From assembly GCA_009379955.1 (NCBI GenBank), contig WHST01000034.1:1-53295 (forward strand): 53,295 nucleotides of DNA. Reading direction: 5' to 3'. Shown here piece after piece: positions 40,282 to 50,600 of the stretch (position 1 is its first letter; each line of letters begins with the position of its first letter). A program made the position numbers and the translations under genes. The DNA is from Streptosporangiales bacterium. Its GTDB lineage: Bacteria; Actinomycetota; Actinomycetes; Streptosporangiales; WHST01. A model generated the notes under the pieces. That model saw nothing but the letters and a program-made list of their open reading frames with translations. It did not search any database and was not told where the DNA came from.

Positions 40282-41475
40282 ATGAGCTCGCGGGGCAGGC
40301 TGCGGCGGATCCGTGTCTCCCTGCTCGCCGCCGCCCTCGCCACGCTGGCCCTGATGTACGCGCCGCAGCCAGTGCTCCCGCAGCTCGCCGACCACTTCCG
40401 GTTGACGCCGGCGGAGGCGTCCCTCACCATCTCGGCGACCACGGCCGGGCTCGCCCTCGCCGGCATCCCGCTCGCCGCCGTGGCCCAGGCGGTCGGCAGG
40501 CGGCGGCTGATGGTGACGTCGATGGTCGTCGCGACGGCCATCGGGCTGGTCCTGCCGCTGGTGTCTTCGCTGACCGGCCTCGTCGTCCTGCGCGCGGTGC
40601 AGGGCATGGCGATCGCGGGGGTCCCCTCGGTGGCGATGGCGTACGTCGCCGACGAGGTCGACCCGGCGGAGGTCGGCCCGAGCATGGGCGTCTACGTCGC
40701 GGGCACGTCGGTCGGCGGCCTGGTGGGGCGGCTGGTCGCGGGGATCGTCGGCGACGTCGCGGGCTGGCATGCCGGGCTGTTCGCGGTCGGCGTGTTCGCC
40801 GCGCTCGCGACGGCGGTGTTCGTCGTGCTGCTGCCGGCGCCGCGGCGCGAGGTGCGGACCGGCGCCCAGTGGCGTCCGCTCGTCCACGGCATGCGCGACG
40901 CGGTCCGCGACCCGGTGCTCTACGGCCCGTACGTCGTCGCGGCGTTCGGCATGGGTTCGTTCGTCGCGGTCTACAACGTCCTGTCGTTCCGGCTCGTCGG
41001 GCCGCCGTTCCATCTCGCGCCCGCGCTGGCGACGCTGGTGTTCCTCGCGTACCTCGCCGGCAGCGTCACCTCGGCGACGGCGGGGTGGGTGACCGGCCGC
41101 CTCGGGCGCCCGGTCGTCCTGCTCGCCGGACTCGCCGCGGCGGTTGCCGGGATCACGCTGAGCCTGCCGGAGAACCTGGCGCTCGTGATCGCCGGACTCG
41201 TGGTCTTCACCGGCGGCTTCTTCGGCGCCCACTCAGTGGCGAGCGGCTGGGTCGGCGTCCGCGCGACGCCACTGGCGCGCGGCCAGGCGTCGGCGGTGTA
41301 CCTGCTCGCGTACTACGTCGGCAGCAGCATCGGCGGCACGACCGGCAGCCTCGCCTACGGCACCGCCGGCTGGCCCGCCTTCGTCGGCCTCATCTGCTCC
41401 TGGCTGGCCGTGGCGATGGCCGCGACGGTGGCAGCCTGGTGGCTGGAGCGTCGAAGCCACCGAGCGCACCCGTGA
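40282..41475 (+). CDS. MFS transporter (YnfM/arabinose-efflux-like)
   Basis: 397 residues, 12 TM helices. MFS motif A-like GRRRLMVTSMV follows helix 2-3, and LVVLRAVQGMAIAGVPSVAM carries motif B. Starts LLAAALATLALMYAPQPVLPQL, typical of the YnfM subgroup. No ribosome site precedes ATG 40282. TAGCAT at 40270-40275 ends 6 bp before it and could be a -10 element, so the mRNA may be leaderless. Substrate unknown. The Zur-like box upstream raises the possibility of a metal-linked substrate such as a metallophore. Confidence 0.87.
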   Translation: MSSRGRLRRIRVSLLAAALATLALMYAPQPVLPQLADHFRLTPAEASLTISATTAGLALAGIPLAAVAQAVGRRRLMVTSMVVATAIGLVLPLVSSLTGLVVLRAVQGMAIAGVPSVAMAYVADEVDPAEVGPSMGVYVAGTSVGGLVGRLVAGIVGDVAGWHAGLFAVGVFAALATAVFVVLLPAPRREVRTGAQWRPLVHGMRDAVRDPVLYGPYVVAAFGMGSFVAVYNVLSFRLVGPPFHLAPALATLVFLAYLAGSVTSATAGWVTGRLGRPVVLLAGLAAAVAGITLSLPENLALVIAGLVVFTGGFFGAHSVASGWVGVRATPLARGQASAVYLLAYYVGSSIGGTTGSLAYGTAGWPAFVGLICSWLAVAMAATVAAWWLERRSHRAHP

Positions 41476-41477
41476 GG

Positions 41478-41513
41478 GGCACCCTCACCGTGCCTGGACA
41501 CGGTGAGGGTGCC
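41478..41513. terminator. Bidirectional hairpin between MFS and sulfatase genes
   Basis: GGCACCCTCACCGTG and CACGGTGAGGGTGCC form a perfect 15-bp stem with a 6-nt loop, immediately after the MFS stop and before the converging sulfatase stop. Confidence 0.85.
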
Positions 41514-41541
41514 GTTCACGTGGTGGTGGCCGCGCGTCGGA

Positions 41542-43017
41542 TCAGTGGCGGACGTCCACGCCGTACGTCTCCGTGTGCAGACCCGGCCAGCCGGCGGCGC
41601 GGCGCTCGCGCTCGGTGTCGCCGAGCGGCGGCACGCGGACGAGGGTGCCGTCCGCCGTCCACGGTGACCCGCGGCGCTCGAGCTCCTCGACGAGCTCGGC
41701 ACGCAGCTCCGCCCCGCGTCGCGGGTCGCGCCGGGCCAGGTCGTCGCACTCGGCGGGGTCGGCGGTCAGGTCGAAGAGCTGCTCGCTCGGGCCCTCGGGG
41801 TACCAGAGATACTTCCACCGGTCGCGGACGAGCGCGAGGTGGACCGGCGGCTCGGCCGGAGCGTCCGAGTCCTGGGCACGGTCGTGTGCGATGCCGAGCA
41901 GCCGCTCGCGGGGCGCGGCCGTCCCGCGGGCGAGTGCGTCGAGGTCGGTGCCGTCCCAGTCGTCCGGCACGGTGCCGCCGGCGGCGGCGAGGATCGTCGC
42001 GGCGACGTCGGTGTGCGTGACGAGCGCGTCGCTGACGCCGCCGGCCCCGACCGTGTCGTCGCCGCGCGCCGGACGGTACAGCAGGGGCACGCGCGCCGAG
42101 ACGTCGTGGAACATCACCTTGTTACCGCACCGGTGGTCGCCGAGGAACTCGCCGTGGTCGGAGGTGAACAGGATCGTCGTGTCGCGCAGCAGGTCGACGT
42201 CCTGCAGCGCCGCGAGCACCCGGCCGAACGCGTAGTCGACGTGTGTCACCAGGCCGTAGTACGCGCGTCGGGCGGCGGCCACGACCTCGGGCGACAGCAG
42301 GTCGTAGCCACCGCGCTGCCGCTGCCTGACGAACGCCTCGGGGCAGCCGTCACCGCTGCTCCATGCAGCCGAGGTCGGCGCCGGCATCTCGTCGTGCAGG
42401 TACATCGAGGCGTACGGCTCCGGCGGGTCGAGCGGCGGGTGTGGCTTGCTGAACGACGTCCACAGGAAGAACGGGCACGTCGGGTCGCGCCGGTCGCGGA
42501 TGTAGCGCACCGACTGCTCCGCGATCCACGACGTGAGCGTCATGGCCTCGGGGACCGTCGAGGCGCCGGGATGCAGCTCGTTCTGTCCGAGCCCATGGCG
42601 CATCGGCTGCAGCGGCGAGCCGCTCTCCGCCATCGCCCGGTAGTAGTCGGCGGGCAGCAGCACCTCGTCGAACCCGTGCCGCGCGCGTTCCGGCGTGAAG
42701 TGCATCTTGCCGACCGCGCACGTCGCGTACCCGAGGTCGCGCAGCCGGGCGGGCAGCGTGCCGGTGCGACCGGCGACGGCAGAGCTCGACCCGTTGGCCG
42801 TCATGCCGTGCCGGAACGGGCTCTGCCCGGTGAGCAGCGAGACGCGTGACGGGACGCAGATCGGCGTCTCCGCGTACGCCCGGTCGAACCGCACGCCCTG
42901 GTGCCGCAGCAGATCGAGGTGCGGGGTGCGCAGGAACGACGGAGCGTACGGCGCGAGCGTGTCGTACCGCTGCTGGTCGGTGGTGACGAGCAGGATGTTC
43001 GGTCGCTGCCCGCTCAT
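41542..43017 (-). CDS. Type I sulfatase (formylglycine-dependent)
   Basis: 491 residues from the ATG of an ATGA overlap with the permease gene. The N-terminal metal site is TTDQQ (12-16). The signature CVPSRVSLLTG (Cys54) holds the Cys that becomes formylglycine. GKMHFTP, SFSKPHPPLDPP and SDHGEFLGDHR follow. It cleaves sulfate esters. The lack of a signal peptide points to a cytoplasmic enzyme acting on imported sugars. It is the last gene of the sugar ABC operon, so the imported sugar is probably sulfated. An anaerobic-type or other formylglycine-generating enzyme must be encoded elsewhere. Confidence 0.93.
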   Translation of the reverse strand: MSGQRPNILLVTTDQQRYDTLAPYAPSFLRTPHLDLLRHQGVRFDRAYAETPICVPSRVSLLTGQSPFRHGMTANGSSSAVAGRTGTLPARLRDLGYATCAVGKMHFTPERARHGFDEVLLPADYYRAMAESGSPLQPMRHGLGQNELHPGASTVPEAMTLTSWIAEQSVRYIRDRRDPTCPFFLWTSFSKPHPPLDPPEPYASMYLHDEMPAPTSAAWSSGDGCPEAFVRQRQRGGYDLLSPEVVAAARRAYYGLVTHVDYAFGRVLAALQDVDLLRDTTILFTSDHGEFLGDHRCGNKVMFHDVSARVPLLYRPARGDDTVGAGGVSDALVTHTDVAATILAAAGGTVPDDWDGTDLDALARGTAAPRERLLGIAHDRAQDSDAPAEPPVHLALVRDRWKYLWYPEGPSEQLFDLTADPAECDDLARRDPRRGAELRAELVEELERRGSPWTADGTLVRVPPLGDTERERRAAGWPGLHTETYGVDVRH

Positions 43018-43901
43018 CCCTTCTCCGCACCCGCGGTGAGGCCGGACACCAGCATCCGTTCGGCGGCGAAGAACAGCACGACGATCGGCAGCGTGATCGC
43101 GATCGACCCGGCCATCAGCACGGTGACGGGTACGCCGACGTCACTGAACTGCGCGAGCCCGAGCGACACCGTCCACCTGTCCCTGTCCTGGACGAGGAAC
43201 AGCAACGCGAACAGGAACTCGTTCCACGCGATCATGAAGACGTACAGCCCGGTGGCGGCGAGACCCGGCACGGCGATCGGCAGCACGACCCGGCGGATCA
43301 TGCCGAGCCGGCCGCACCCGTCGATCATCGCGGCCTCCTCGACGCTCACCGGCACGGCCTGGAAGTAGTTGCGCAGCATGTAGAGCGACAGCGGGATCGT
43401 CTGCGCGAGGTAGATGATGACCAGGCCGGGCAGCGTGCCCTTGAGGCCGATGTAGCTGAACATGACGAACAGCGGCACCGCGAGCACGATGCCCGGCAGC
43501 ACGTAGATCGCGAGGAAGAACCCGTTGACGGTGTCCCTGCCGAGGAACCGCAGCCGTACGGCCGCGTAGGCACCCAGCGCGCTGAACGCGACCGACAGCA
43601 CCGTCGTGCCGAGTGCGACGAAGAGCGAGTTGCCCATGAAACGGCCGAGCCCAAAGCCGTTGGACGCCTCACCGGAGAGTGCGCGCACGTACGAGCCGAA
43701 GTCGATCTCCGAGAGCGAGGGGATGAACTGGAGCGGCTCGTTGACGATCGAGCTGAGCGGTCGGATCGACAGCAGGACGGTGTACAGCAGCGGACCGGCG
43801 GTGAAGACGATCGCGCCGATGATGACGACCCAGCGCAGCACGCGCAGCACGTTGCGCTCGACCGTGTGCCGAAGGTCGCGTGACGCTGCGGGCGTACTCA
43901 T
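43014..43901 (-). CDS. Sugar ABC transporter permease (MalG type)
   Basis: 295 residues from the ATG overlapping the upstream permease stop by one base. Six TM helices are present. The EAA loop EEAAMIDGCGRLGMIRRVVLP is the CUT1 permease hallmark, and AIYVLPGIVLAVPLFVMFSY and IAWNEFLFALLFL are typical MalG/UgpE segments. It pairs with the MalF-type permease. The ATPase is not in the operon and is probably a shared MsiK-type protein encoded elsewhere, as is common in actinomycetes. Confidence 0.93.
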   Translation of the reverse strand: MSTPAASRDLRHTVERNVLRVLRWVVIIGAIVFTAGPLLYTVLLSIRPLSSIVNEPLQFIPSLSEIDFGSYVRALSGEASNGFGLGRFMGNSLFVALGTTVLSVAFSALGAYAAVRLRFLGRDTVNGFFLAIYVLPGIVLAVPLFVMFSYIGLKGTLPGLVIIYLAQTIPLSLYMLRNYFQAVPVSVEEAAMIDGCGRLGMIRRVVLPIAVPGLAATGLYVFMIAWNEFLFALLFLVQDRDRWTVSLGLAQFSDVGVPVTVLMAGSIAITLPIVVLFFAAERMLVSGLTAGAEKG

Positions 43902-44833
43902 CAGGCAGCCTCCCTCGACCGCGACATCCGTACGTACGCGACGAGGAGCCCGGCGAGGAGCACCGTGAGGACCAAGCCGAGTGCTGACGCCGTGCCGACG
44001 TTGCTGCGGTTGATCAGCTCGTTGTACACGCGGATCGCGAGCACCTCGGTGCCGCCCGCGCCGCTCGTCAGCAGGTAGGGGTCGTTGAAGTTCTGGAACG
44101 TCCAGATGAACCGCAGCACCGCGAGGAGGGCGAGCACCCCGCGCAGCTCGGGCAGGACGACGTGGCGGAACGACTGCAACGGCGACGCGCCGTCGATGAG
44201 CGCGGCCTCCTCGAGGTCCTTCGAGACCGTCTGCAGGCGCGCGGTGATGAACAGGAACGCGAGCGGCGCGCACTTCCACGTCTCGAACGCCACGATGCTG
44301 AGGAACGCCAGCGGCACCGGCAGGCCGGCGACGTCGTACGAGCCCGTCGTGAGGAAGTTGATCGGCTCGTCCCAACCGAGGAAGCGCATGCCGAAGGCGT
44401 TGACCGGGCCGTACTGGGGGTTCAGCACCGCCTGCCACGTGGTGACCGCCGCGACGACGGGCAGGACGTAGGGGACGAGCACCAGGGCGCGGATGGGACC
44501 CCTGCCGCGAAAGGGTCGCCGCATGGCGAGCGCGAGGACGAGACCCGCGCCGACCGAGGTGATCGTGCACAGCAGCGCGTAGAGGACCGTCGTGCGCAGC
44601 GAGGTCCAGAAGCCGCTCGTGGTCAGCATCCGCTCGAAGTTCTCGAGCGTCGGCTCGAAGTCGAGCACCGACAGGCTCGGGATGTCGATCAGCCGCAGGT
44701 CCTGGAACGCGAACCACAGCGTGCCGAGGAACGGCACCACCACGACCAGCGCGACGACGAGAAGTGTGGGCGAGAGGAGCAGGCGGCCGTCCCGGCTCTC
44801 CCTACGGGCGAGAGTCAGGGGCCGTCGGCTCAC
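43901..44833 (-). CDS. Sugar ABC transporter permease (MalF type)
   Basis: 310 residues from a GTG overlapping the binding-protein stop (GTGA, 44830-44833). Six TM helices are present. The EAA loop is LEEAALIDGASPLQSFRHVVLP, and LVPYVLPVVAAVTTWQAVLN and FIWTFQNFNDPYLLTSGAGG are regular MalF/UgpA segments. It is coupled both upstream and downstream. Confidence 0.93.
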   Translation of the reverse strand: MSRRPLTLARRESRDGRLLLSPTLLVVALVVVVPFLGTLWFAFQDLRLIDIPSLSVLDFEPTLENFERMLTTSGFWTSLRTTVLYALLCTITSVGAGLVLALAMRRPFRGRGPIRALVLVPYVLPVVAAVTTWQAVLNPQYGPVNAFGMRFLGWDEPINFLTTGSYDVAGLPVPLAFLSIVAFETWKCAPLAFLFITARLQTVSKDLEEAALIDGASPLQSFRHVVLPELRGVLALLAVLRFIWTFQNFNDPYLLTSGAGGTEVLAIRVYNELINRSNVGTASALGLVLTVLLAGLLVAYVRMSRSREAA

Positions 44834-46215
44834 TCCAGGTCCTTCGCCGCGGTCTCGGCCGACTGCTGCATCGTCTTCGCCACGGCGGCGGGATCCTTGC
44901 CGGTGAAGAGCTCCTCGGCATCCTGCGCGAGGACGTTCTGCGTCGCGAGTGACGCGGCGAGCTCACCGTAGCCGTGCCCGAAGCCCCAGCGGTCGATGTT
45001 GGTCGCACCCTTCTCGATCGACTCGAGGCCGGGCTTCCCGTACAGGTCGACGATCGGTCGCTGCACCTTCGTGTTGCCGATCTTCAGCTCGTTCCACTGC
45101 TCGATGTACGCCTCCGGGTCGTCCTTGGTGCCGTTGCGCATCGGGAAGCGACCCTCGGCGGCGGTGGACAGCGACTTCGCGTACCCCTCGGCGAGCAGGT
45201 ACTCGACGAACTGCTTGGCGCCGTCGGTGTTGGTGTTGCGCATGATGCCGAGGTTGAACGGCAGGCCGTACTGCGTGCCCTGCGGGACGTCGGGGCCGCC
45301 GAGCGTGGTGATGATGCCGGTGTTCTTGGCGATGAAGTCCTTTTGCTTCTTGCACTGCTTGCAGGTCGGCGGGAAGTTGTCGTCGAGTCCGCCGATCTCG
45401 TCGAGCAGGTGGGTGCTCCAGGAGATCATCGCCGCGCGGCCGGCGAGGTACGCCGCCCTGGTCGACTCGACGTCCTGGGCGCCCTTCACCGACGCTTTGG
45501 TGAGGTCCTGATAGGCCCTGAGCGCGTTCACGCAGTTCTTCGACGTGAGGGTCGGCTCGTTGGTGTTCTCCTTGGCGAGCTGGCAGCCGTTGGCCAGGGC
45601 GACCCACTCGAGCGTCTGGGTGACGAACGGGTCGCCCGGCTTGGTGCCGAGGACGATGCCGGCCGTGTCACCCTTCTTCAGCTCGTTCGCCGCGTCGACG
45701 ACCTCGCCGAGCGTCGTGGGGACCGGGATGCCCGCCTTCTCGAAGAGATCCTTGCGGTAGAAGAGCATCTGCCCCCAGCTGTCGCTCGGGACCGCGACGT
45801 ACGCGTCGTCGACCTTCGCGAACTTCAGGCCCTGCTCGTTGAACGTGTCCTCGCCGAGGGACTCCATGACGTCCGCGGCGGCGTCCTCGTCGAGGAGACC
45901 CTGCGACTGCCACGCGACCGTCTGATCGACGCCGTGCAGGACGACGTCGGGCAGGTCGCCGGACGCGGCGCCCGACGCGATGCTCTGGTTCTGGTCCTTG
46001 CCGGCGAGGCCGACGACCTTGACCGTGATGCCGGTCTTCTCCTTGAAGTCGGCGGCGATCTCCTTCTGGATCGCCATGCGGGCCGGGGTGTTGTGCGGGG
46101 TCCAGAAGGTGATCGACTTGTCCTCCTCGCCGCCGCCTCCACCTCCGCATGCCGTGCCGAGCAGGAGTGCGCCGACGGCAACTCCGGTCAGCGCCTGCCG
46201 GGTGACCCGTCCCAT
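44830..46215 (-). CDS. Sugar-binding lipoprotein, SBP family 1
   Basis: 461 residues from ATG 46215 with GGAGG upstream. The signal peptide ends LLLGTAC-GGGGGG, a normal lipobox. The mature protein starts SITFWTPHNTPARMAIQKEI and contains VPSDSWGQMLFYRKDLFEKAGI and AAEGRFPMRNG, as in UgpB/MalE-type binders. It has two features rarely seen: a CKQCKKQKD segment and two further Cys, perhaps a disulfide-stabilised loop. It delivers an oligosaccharide to the two permeases. First gene of the operon; a LacI-type palindrome lies 84 bp upstream. Confidence 0.93.
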   Translation of the reverse strand: MGRVTRQALTGVAVGALLLGTACGGGGGGEEDKSITFWTPHNTPARMAIQKEIAADFKEKTGITVKVVGLAGKDQNQSIASGAASGDLPDVVLHGVDQTVAWQSQGLLDEDAAADVMESLGEDTFNEQGLKFAKVDDAYVAVPSDSWGQMLFYRKDLFEKAGIPVPTTLGEVVDAANELKKGDTAGIVLGTKPGDPFVTQTLEWVALANGCQLAKENTNEPTLTSKNCVNALRAYQDLTKASVKGAQDVESTRAAYLAGRAAMISWSTHLLDEIGGLDDNFPPTCKQCKKQKDFIAKNTGIITTLGGPDVPQGTQYGLPFNLGIMRNTNTDGAKQFVEYLLAEGYAKSLSTAAEGRFPMRNGTKDDPEAYIEQWNELKIGNTKVQRPIVDLYGKPGLESIEKGATNIDRWGFGHGYGELAASLATQNVLAQDAEELFTGKDPAAVAKTMQQSAETAAKDLE

Positions 46216-46299
46216 CGCCGCCTCCGTGAGGTTCTCTCCGTCATCAAGGTCGGAACGCTACTCCGAGTTCGGGTCGCCGCGTCAAGCGATCACGATCCG

Positions 46300-46311
46300 T
46301 GAAACGTTTCA
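46300..46311. promoter_or_regulatory. LacI-family operator
   Basis: TGAAACGTTTCA is a perfect 12-bp palindrome with the central CG of LacI/GalR-family sites. It sits midway between the divergent binding-protein and MFS genes and could control both. No LacI-type gene is in the window. Confidence 0.75.
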
Positions 46312-46385
46312 TTCCGATCTTCCCCATCCGCGGCGGGGATGACTATCGTCCGTGCCACCGAACCTCGACGAGGAGGCGGGCGGGC

Positions 46386-47687
46386 ATGAGCACTCCGGTG
46401 CAGGGCGACGACGGCGGCACGGTCACGCGGCAGCAGTGGAAGTGGTCGGTGCTCGCCGGCATGGCGTCGTACCTCGACGCCGGGTCGATCGTCGCGCTCG
46501 GTGCGGGGCTGGCGCTCTTCCAGGAAAGGTTCGAGCTGACCAGCGGCGGCATCGGCGTGCTCGCCGCCATCGGGCCCAACGCCATCGGCGCGGCGATCGG
46601 TTCGGTCATCGGCGGCCGGCTCGGCGACAAGCTCGGCCGCAAGCGGATCTACAAGTGGGACCTGCTCGTGTACGCGGTCGGCATCCTGTGCATCGCCTTC
46701 TCCTTCGAGCCGGAGATGCTGTTCGTCGGCACCTTCGTCGTCGGCGTCGCGGTCGGCGCCGACGTCCCGACCTCGCTGGCCCTGGTAGGTGAGCTCTCGC
46801 CCGCGGGCGCTCGGGGGAAACTGGTCGGATTCACTCAGGTGGCGTGGAACATGGGTCCTGTGGTCGTCCTGGTGCTCGCGCTCGTCCTCTCGCCCCTGAA
46901 CCTGCTCGGCATCCGCATCGTGTTCCTGCATCTCGCCGCGGTGGCCGTCATCACCTGGGCGCTCCGTCGTGGCATGTCCGAGTCGCTGCGCTGGCGAAGC
47001 GCGAGGGACTCGGCCAGCCAGGCCGGCAGGCGCCTCAAGGCGCTGTTCAGCGGCTCGAACCTCCGCGCCCTGCTGTGGACCGGCGGCATCTACGTGTTCT
47101 GGGGGCTCGCCGCGGGTACCGCGGGGATCTTCAACCCGTACATCATCAAGACCCTCGGCGCCACCGGCCAGGCGGGCAGCGTCGCGCTGTCGTGCGCCGG
47201 GTTCCTCATCGGCGTGGTGTGCACCGTCCTGATCTTCATGCGGTTCGCCGACCGGAGCTTCGGCACCCGCAAGCTGATGTGGGGTGTCGGCGCGATCATG
47301 CAGATCGTCGCGTACGCCCTCTTCCTCGTGCTGCCGTTCACGGTGCTCACCGTGGTGCTGAACATCGTGCTGTTCGCGGTCGGTGCCGCGCTGGCGGGCG
47401 AGGCGTTCTACAAGGTGTTCAGCCAGGAGCTGTTCCCGACGATGCTCAGGGGTACCGCGCAGGGCCTCACGTTCGGCGCCGCCCGGCTCGTGCTCGGCAT
47501 GTGGAGCTTCTTCGTGCCCGTCCTCGCGACCACGGGCATCGATCCGGTGGCGGCGCTGCTGTCGCTGTTCCTCGTTGTCAGCGGGTTCCTCGGGTTCTTC
47601 TTCATGCCGGACACGGTGAGCAAGTCCCTCGAGCAGATCGAGAGCGAGCGCTCCGGCGTCGCGAGTCCGAGCGCGGAGACCGTCTGA
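46386..47687 (+). CDS. MFS transporter, sugar-porter-like
   Basis: 433 residues from ATG 46386 with GAGGAGG upstream. The frame starts earlier at 46299, but that lies in the operator. There are 12 TM helices. Motif A is GGRLGDKLGRKRIY, and VGVAVGADVPTSLALVGELSP fits sugar porters and the related aromatic-acid group. Between helices 6 and 7 there is a basic loop. It is followed by the GH106-like gene after 5 bp and is probably co-transcribed. It likely imports, or exports, a product of that enzyme. Confidence 0.88.
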   Translation: MSTPVQGDDGGTVTRQQWKWSVLAGMASYLDAGSIVALGAGLALFQERFELTSGGIGVLAAIGPNAIGAAIGSVIGGRLGDKLGRKRIYKWDLLVYAVGILCIAFSFEPEMLFVGTFVVGVAVGADVPTSLALVGELSPAGARGKLVGFTQVAWNMGPVVVLVLALVLSPLNLLGIRIVFLHLAAVAVITWALRRGMSESLRWRSARDSASQAGRRLKALFSGSNLRALLWTGGIYVFWGLAAGTAGIFNPYIIKTLGATGQAGSVALSCAGFLIGVVCTVLIFMRFADRSFGTRKLMWGVGAIMQIVAYALFLVLPFTVLTVVLNIVLFAVGAALAGEAFYKVFSQELFPTMLRGTAQGLTFGAARLVLGMWSFFVPVLATTGIDPVAALLSLFLVVSGFLGFFFMPDTVSKSLEQIESERSGVASPSAETV

Positions 47688-47692
47688 CCGCC

Positions 47693-50600
47693 GTGACCGA
47701 CGAGCTGCTTGCCCGCTTCACCAATCCGGCACCGGAGTTCGGCCCGCTGCCCCTGTGGTGGTGGAGCGGCGACACGCTCACCGAGGAGCGGCTGCGCTGG
47801 CAGCTGGAGCAGCTCGTCGCGCAGGAGGTCAGGCAGGCCGTCGTGATCTGCCTCGCGCCGACGGGACCGCTCTACGGCTCGATGGCCGACGACCCGCCGT
47901 TCATGAGCGACGCGTGGTTCGCGCTCCTGGACGGCGTGTGCGCGTACGCCGAGGAGCTCGGCTTCCGGCTGTGGATGTACGACCAGCTCGGCTTCTCCGG
48001 GGCGAACCTGCAGGGCCGGTTGATCGCGGACCGCCGGGACTTCGCCGGGCTCGCGCTCTACCGCACCGGCATCGACGCTCCCGGCGACGCCGTCGTGCGC
48101 GCCCCGACCGGACACGTCCCGCTCGCTGCGTACGCCGTCCCCGTGGGGACGTCGGAGCCGGTCGAGGTGCCCGTCGTCGACGGTGCGGCCAGGTGGACGG
48201 GCGGACCGGCGCGGGTCACGCTCGTGCACGCCGGTGTCAGTGGCTTCGACTACTTCGGCGCCGAGGCGTGCGCGGCGCTGCTCGACCAGGTGCACGGCGA
48301 GCTGGAGCGTCGCGTCGGCCTGTGGTTCGGCCGCAGCATCCACGGCTTCTTCCAGGACGAGCTGCCCGCGATGCCGACGTGGGGCCGCGACTTCGCCGAG
48401 ACGTTCGCCGACGCATACGGCTACGACCTCGTCCCGTGGCTGTGGGCCCTCTGGGAGGGCACGGACCCGAAGGCCGCGGCCGTCCGTCGCGACTACCACG
48501 AGCATCGTGCCCGGCTGGCCAGGCGCGCGTTCTTCGACCCGCACGACGCCTGGTTTGCCGAACGCGGCCTGCTGTGCGGATTCGACCAGCGCTCCCCGGC
48601 GCGCGAGGGCGACCCGGTCGGCGGCGTCGAGGTGTACGGCGACTACCTCGGCACGCACGCGGGCTACGGCGCACCGGGCAGCGACCACTGGGGCGACCCG
48701 AAGGTGCACAGCTCGCTGGCCCACGCGAACGGCAGCCCGCGTACGTGGATCGAGGCGTTCCACTCGTCCGGCTGGGGCGGCACGCTGGAGGAGACCTACG
48801 ACTGGCTCGCGCCGTTCCTGCGTCGCGGGGCCACGCTCTACGATCCGCACGCCGTCTACTACGGCACGTCGGGCGGTTGGTGGGAGTGGGCGCCGCCGTC
48901 CACCTGCTGGCGGCAGCCGTACTGGCCGTCGTACCACGTGTTCGCCAGGGCGGTGGCGCGGCTGTGCTCGGTGCTGACCGCCGGTACGCACGTGTGCGAC
49001 ACCGTGCTGCTGTCGCCGACGACGACCGCGCAGGCGTACCTCACGCTCGACGGTCCGCTCACACCCGCCACGGCAGCGGCCGAGTCGTACCACGCGCTCA
49101 ACGGCGTGAGTGCCTGGTACGCCGAGCGGCGCGGTGTGCTCGAACGTGCCGGCGTCGACCACGACGTGCTCGACGACCGTACGGTCGCGTCCGGCGAGGT
49201 GGTCGGCGGATCCGGCGAGCCAATCGGGTTGCGGATCGGCGCGGAGACCTACCGGACCGTCGTCCTGCCCGACGTCCACGCCCTGCACGCGGCGACGGCC
49301 GGCACCCTGGCGCGGTTCGCGGAGGCCGGCGGGCGGGTGGTGTGCGCCGGCACCACGCCCGAGGTGTTCCTCGGCGGCGATCCGAGCCAGGGGCAGCAGT
49401 TCGCGGCGGCCGTCGCGAGCGGACGTGTCGCGGTTGCCGACTCCACGGACGCGGTGGTCGACGCCGTGGTCGCCGGGCCGGTGCGGGTCAGCGCGGACGC
49501 GCCGCACCTGCTGCGGTCGTACGCGGACGCCCACGTCGTCGCGCTCACCGCCCACGACGACCGCACCGGGACGGCGGCGCCCGTCGTCTCGCTCGAGCCG
49601 GGCGACTGGTCGAGCGCGGGCTTCCCCTGGGACGTGTACTGGGAGCGGTTGCGGACGATCGGGTACCGCTTCGTCCCGCCCGCGGGTCGGTGCGCCCGGG
49701 TGCGGGTCGACGGGCTGCGCCGGCCGCGCGCGCAGCGGTGGGATCCCGGCACGGGCCACCGCACCGAGATCCACGTGACCGCAACGGATGACGGCGGTTG
49801 GACGTTCGAGGTCGCGTTCGACGACGGCGCGGTCGCGCTCGTCGTGCTCGCCGAGGAGCTGCCCGCCCCCACGCGAGTGCCGCTCGGCGCCGAGATCGGC
49901 GCCGTCGAGGTCCCCGGGCCGTGGCGCGCGCTGGCGACCTCGACGCTCGACAACAGGTGGGGTGACCTCGGCGCGGTTGCGCGCGACGGCGTGCTCCCGA
50001 TCGAGGTGTGGCGCATGGAGCACGCGGTCGGTGCCGCCGACGCCGTACCGGTCGAGGAGGATTGGCAGCCCGTCGTCGCGGGCGACGGACCGTTCGCCGA
50101 GGTCCGCGGTCCCTGGCACGGGACCGAGGAGCCCGCCGCTACCTGGCAGCCGGCCGTCTGGTCACTGTCGCGGGGCATCCGCGACGACCCGGTGCACGAG
50201 GAGACGCTCGGCCCCAAGGGCCGGGTCCCCGAGGAGTTCCTCGACTGGCGCGACGTCCCGGCGGGCGCGCGGGTCGCCGTCCGCACGCACCTGCCGCTGC
50301 CCGACCGCACCGGCCTGTCTCTCGCAGTCGGCGCGAACGCCGCGCGCGAGGTGTCGCTCGACGGGGTGCCGCTCGCGATCGACGGCGACGGCTACCAGTC
50401 GTTCAGTCCGCTGCCCGCCGAGGCGGCCGGCACGACCGCCGCGCTGGAGATCGTGCTGCGCGCCGAGGAGTCAGGGCCCGTCCGCGCGTCGTTCGCCGTC
50501 GTCGCCGACCCCGCTGCGTACCGGCGGCCAGAGTGGCTCGTCGCCGGTGACGCGGGACCCGTGGGCCGGGTCGCCGAGCTGACGTACGTGCTGACGCTCG

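Noticed and set aside
47408-50119. 903-residue minus-strand open frame
   Set aside because: It is antisense to the MFS and GH106-like genes and has no recognisable domain.
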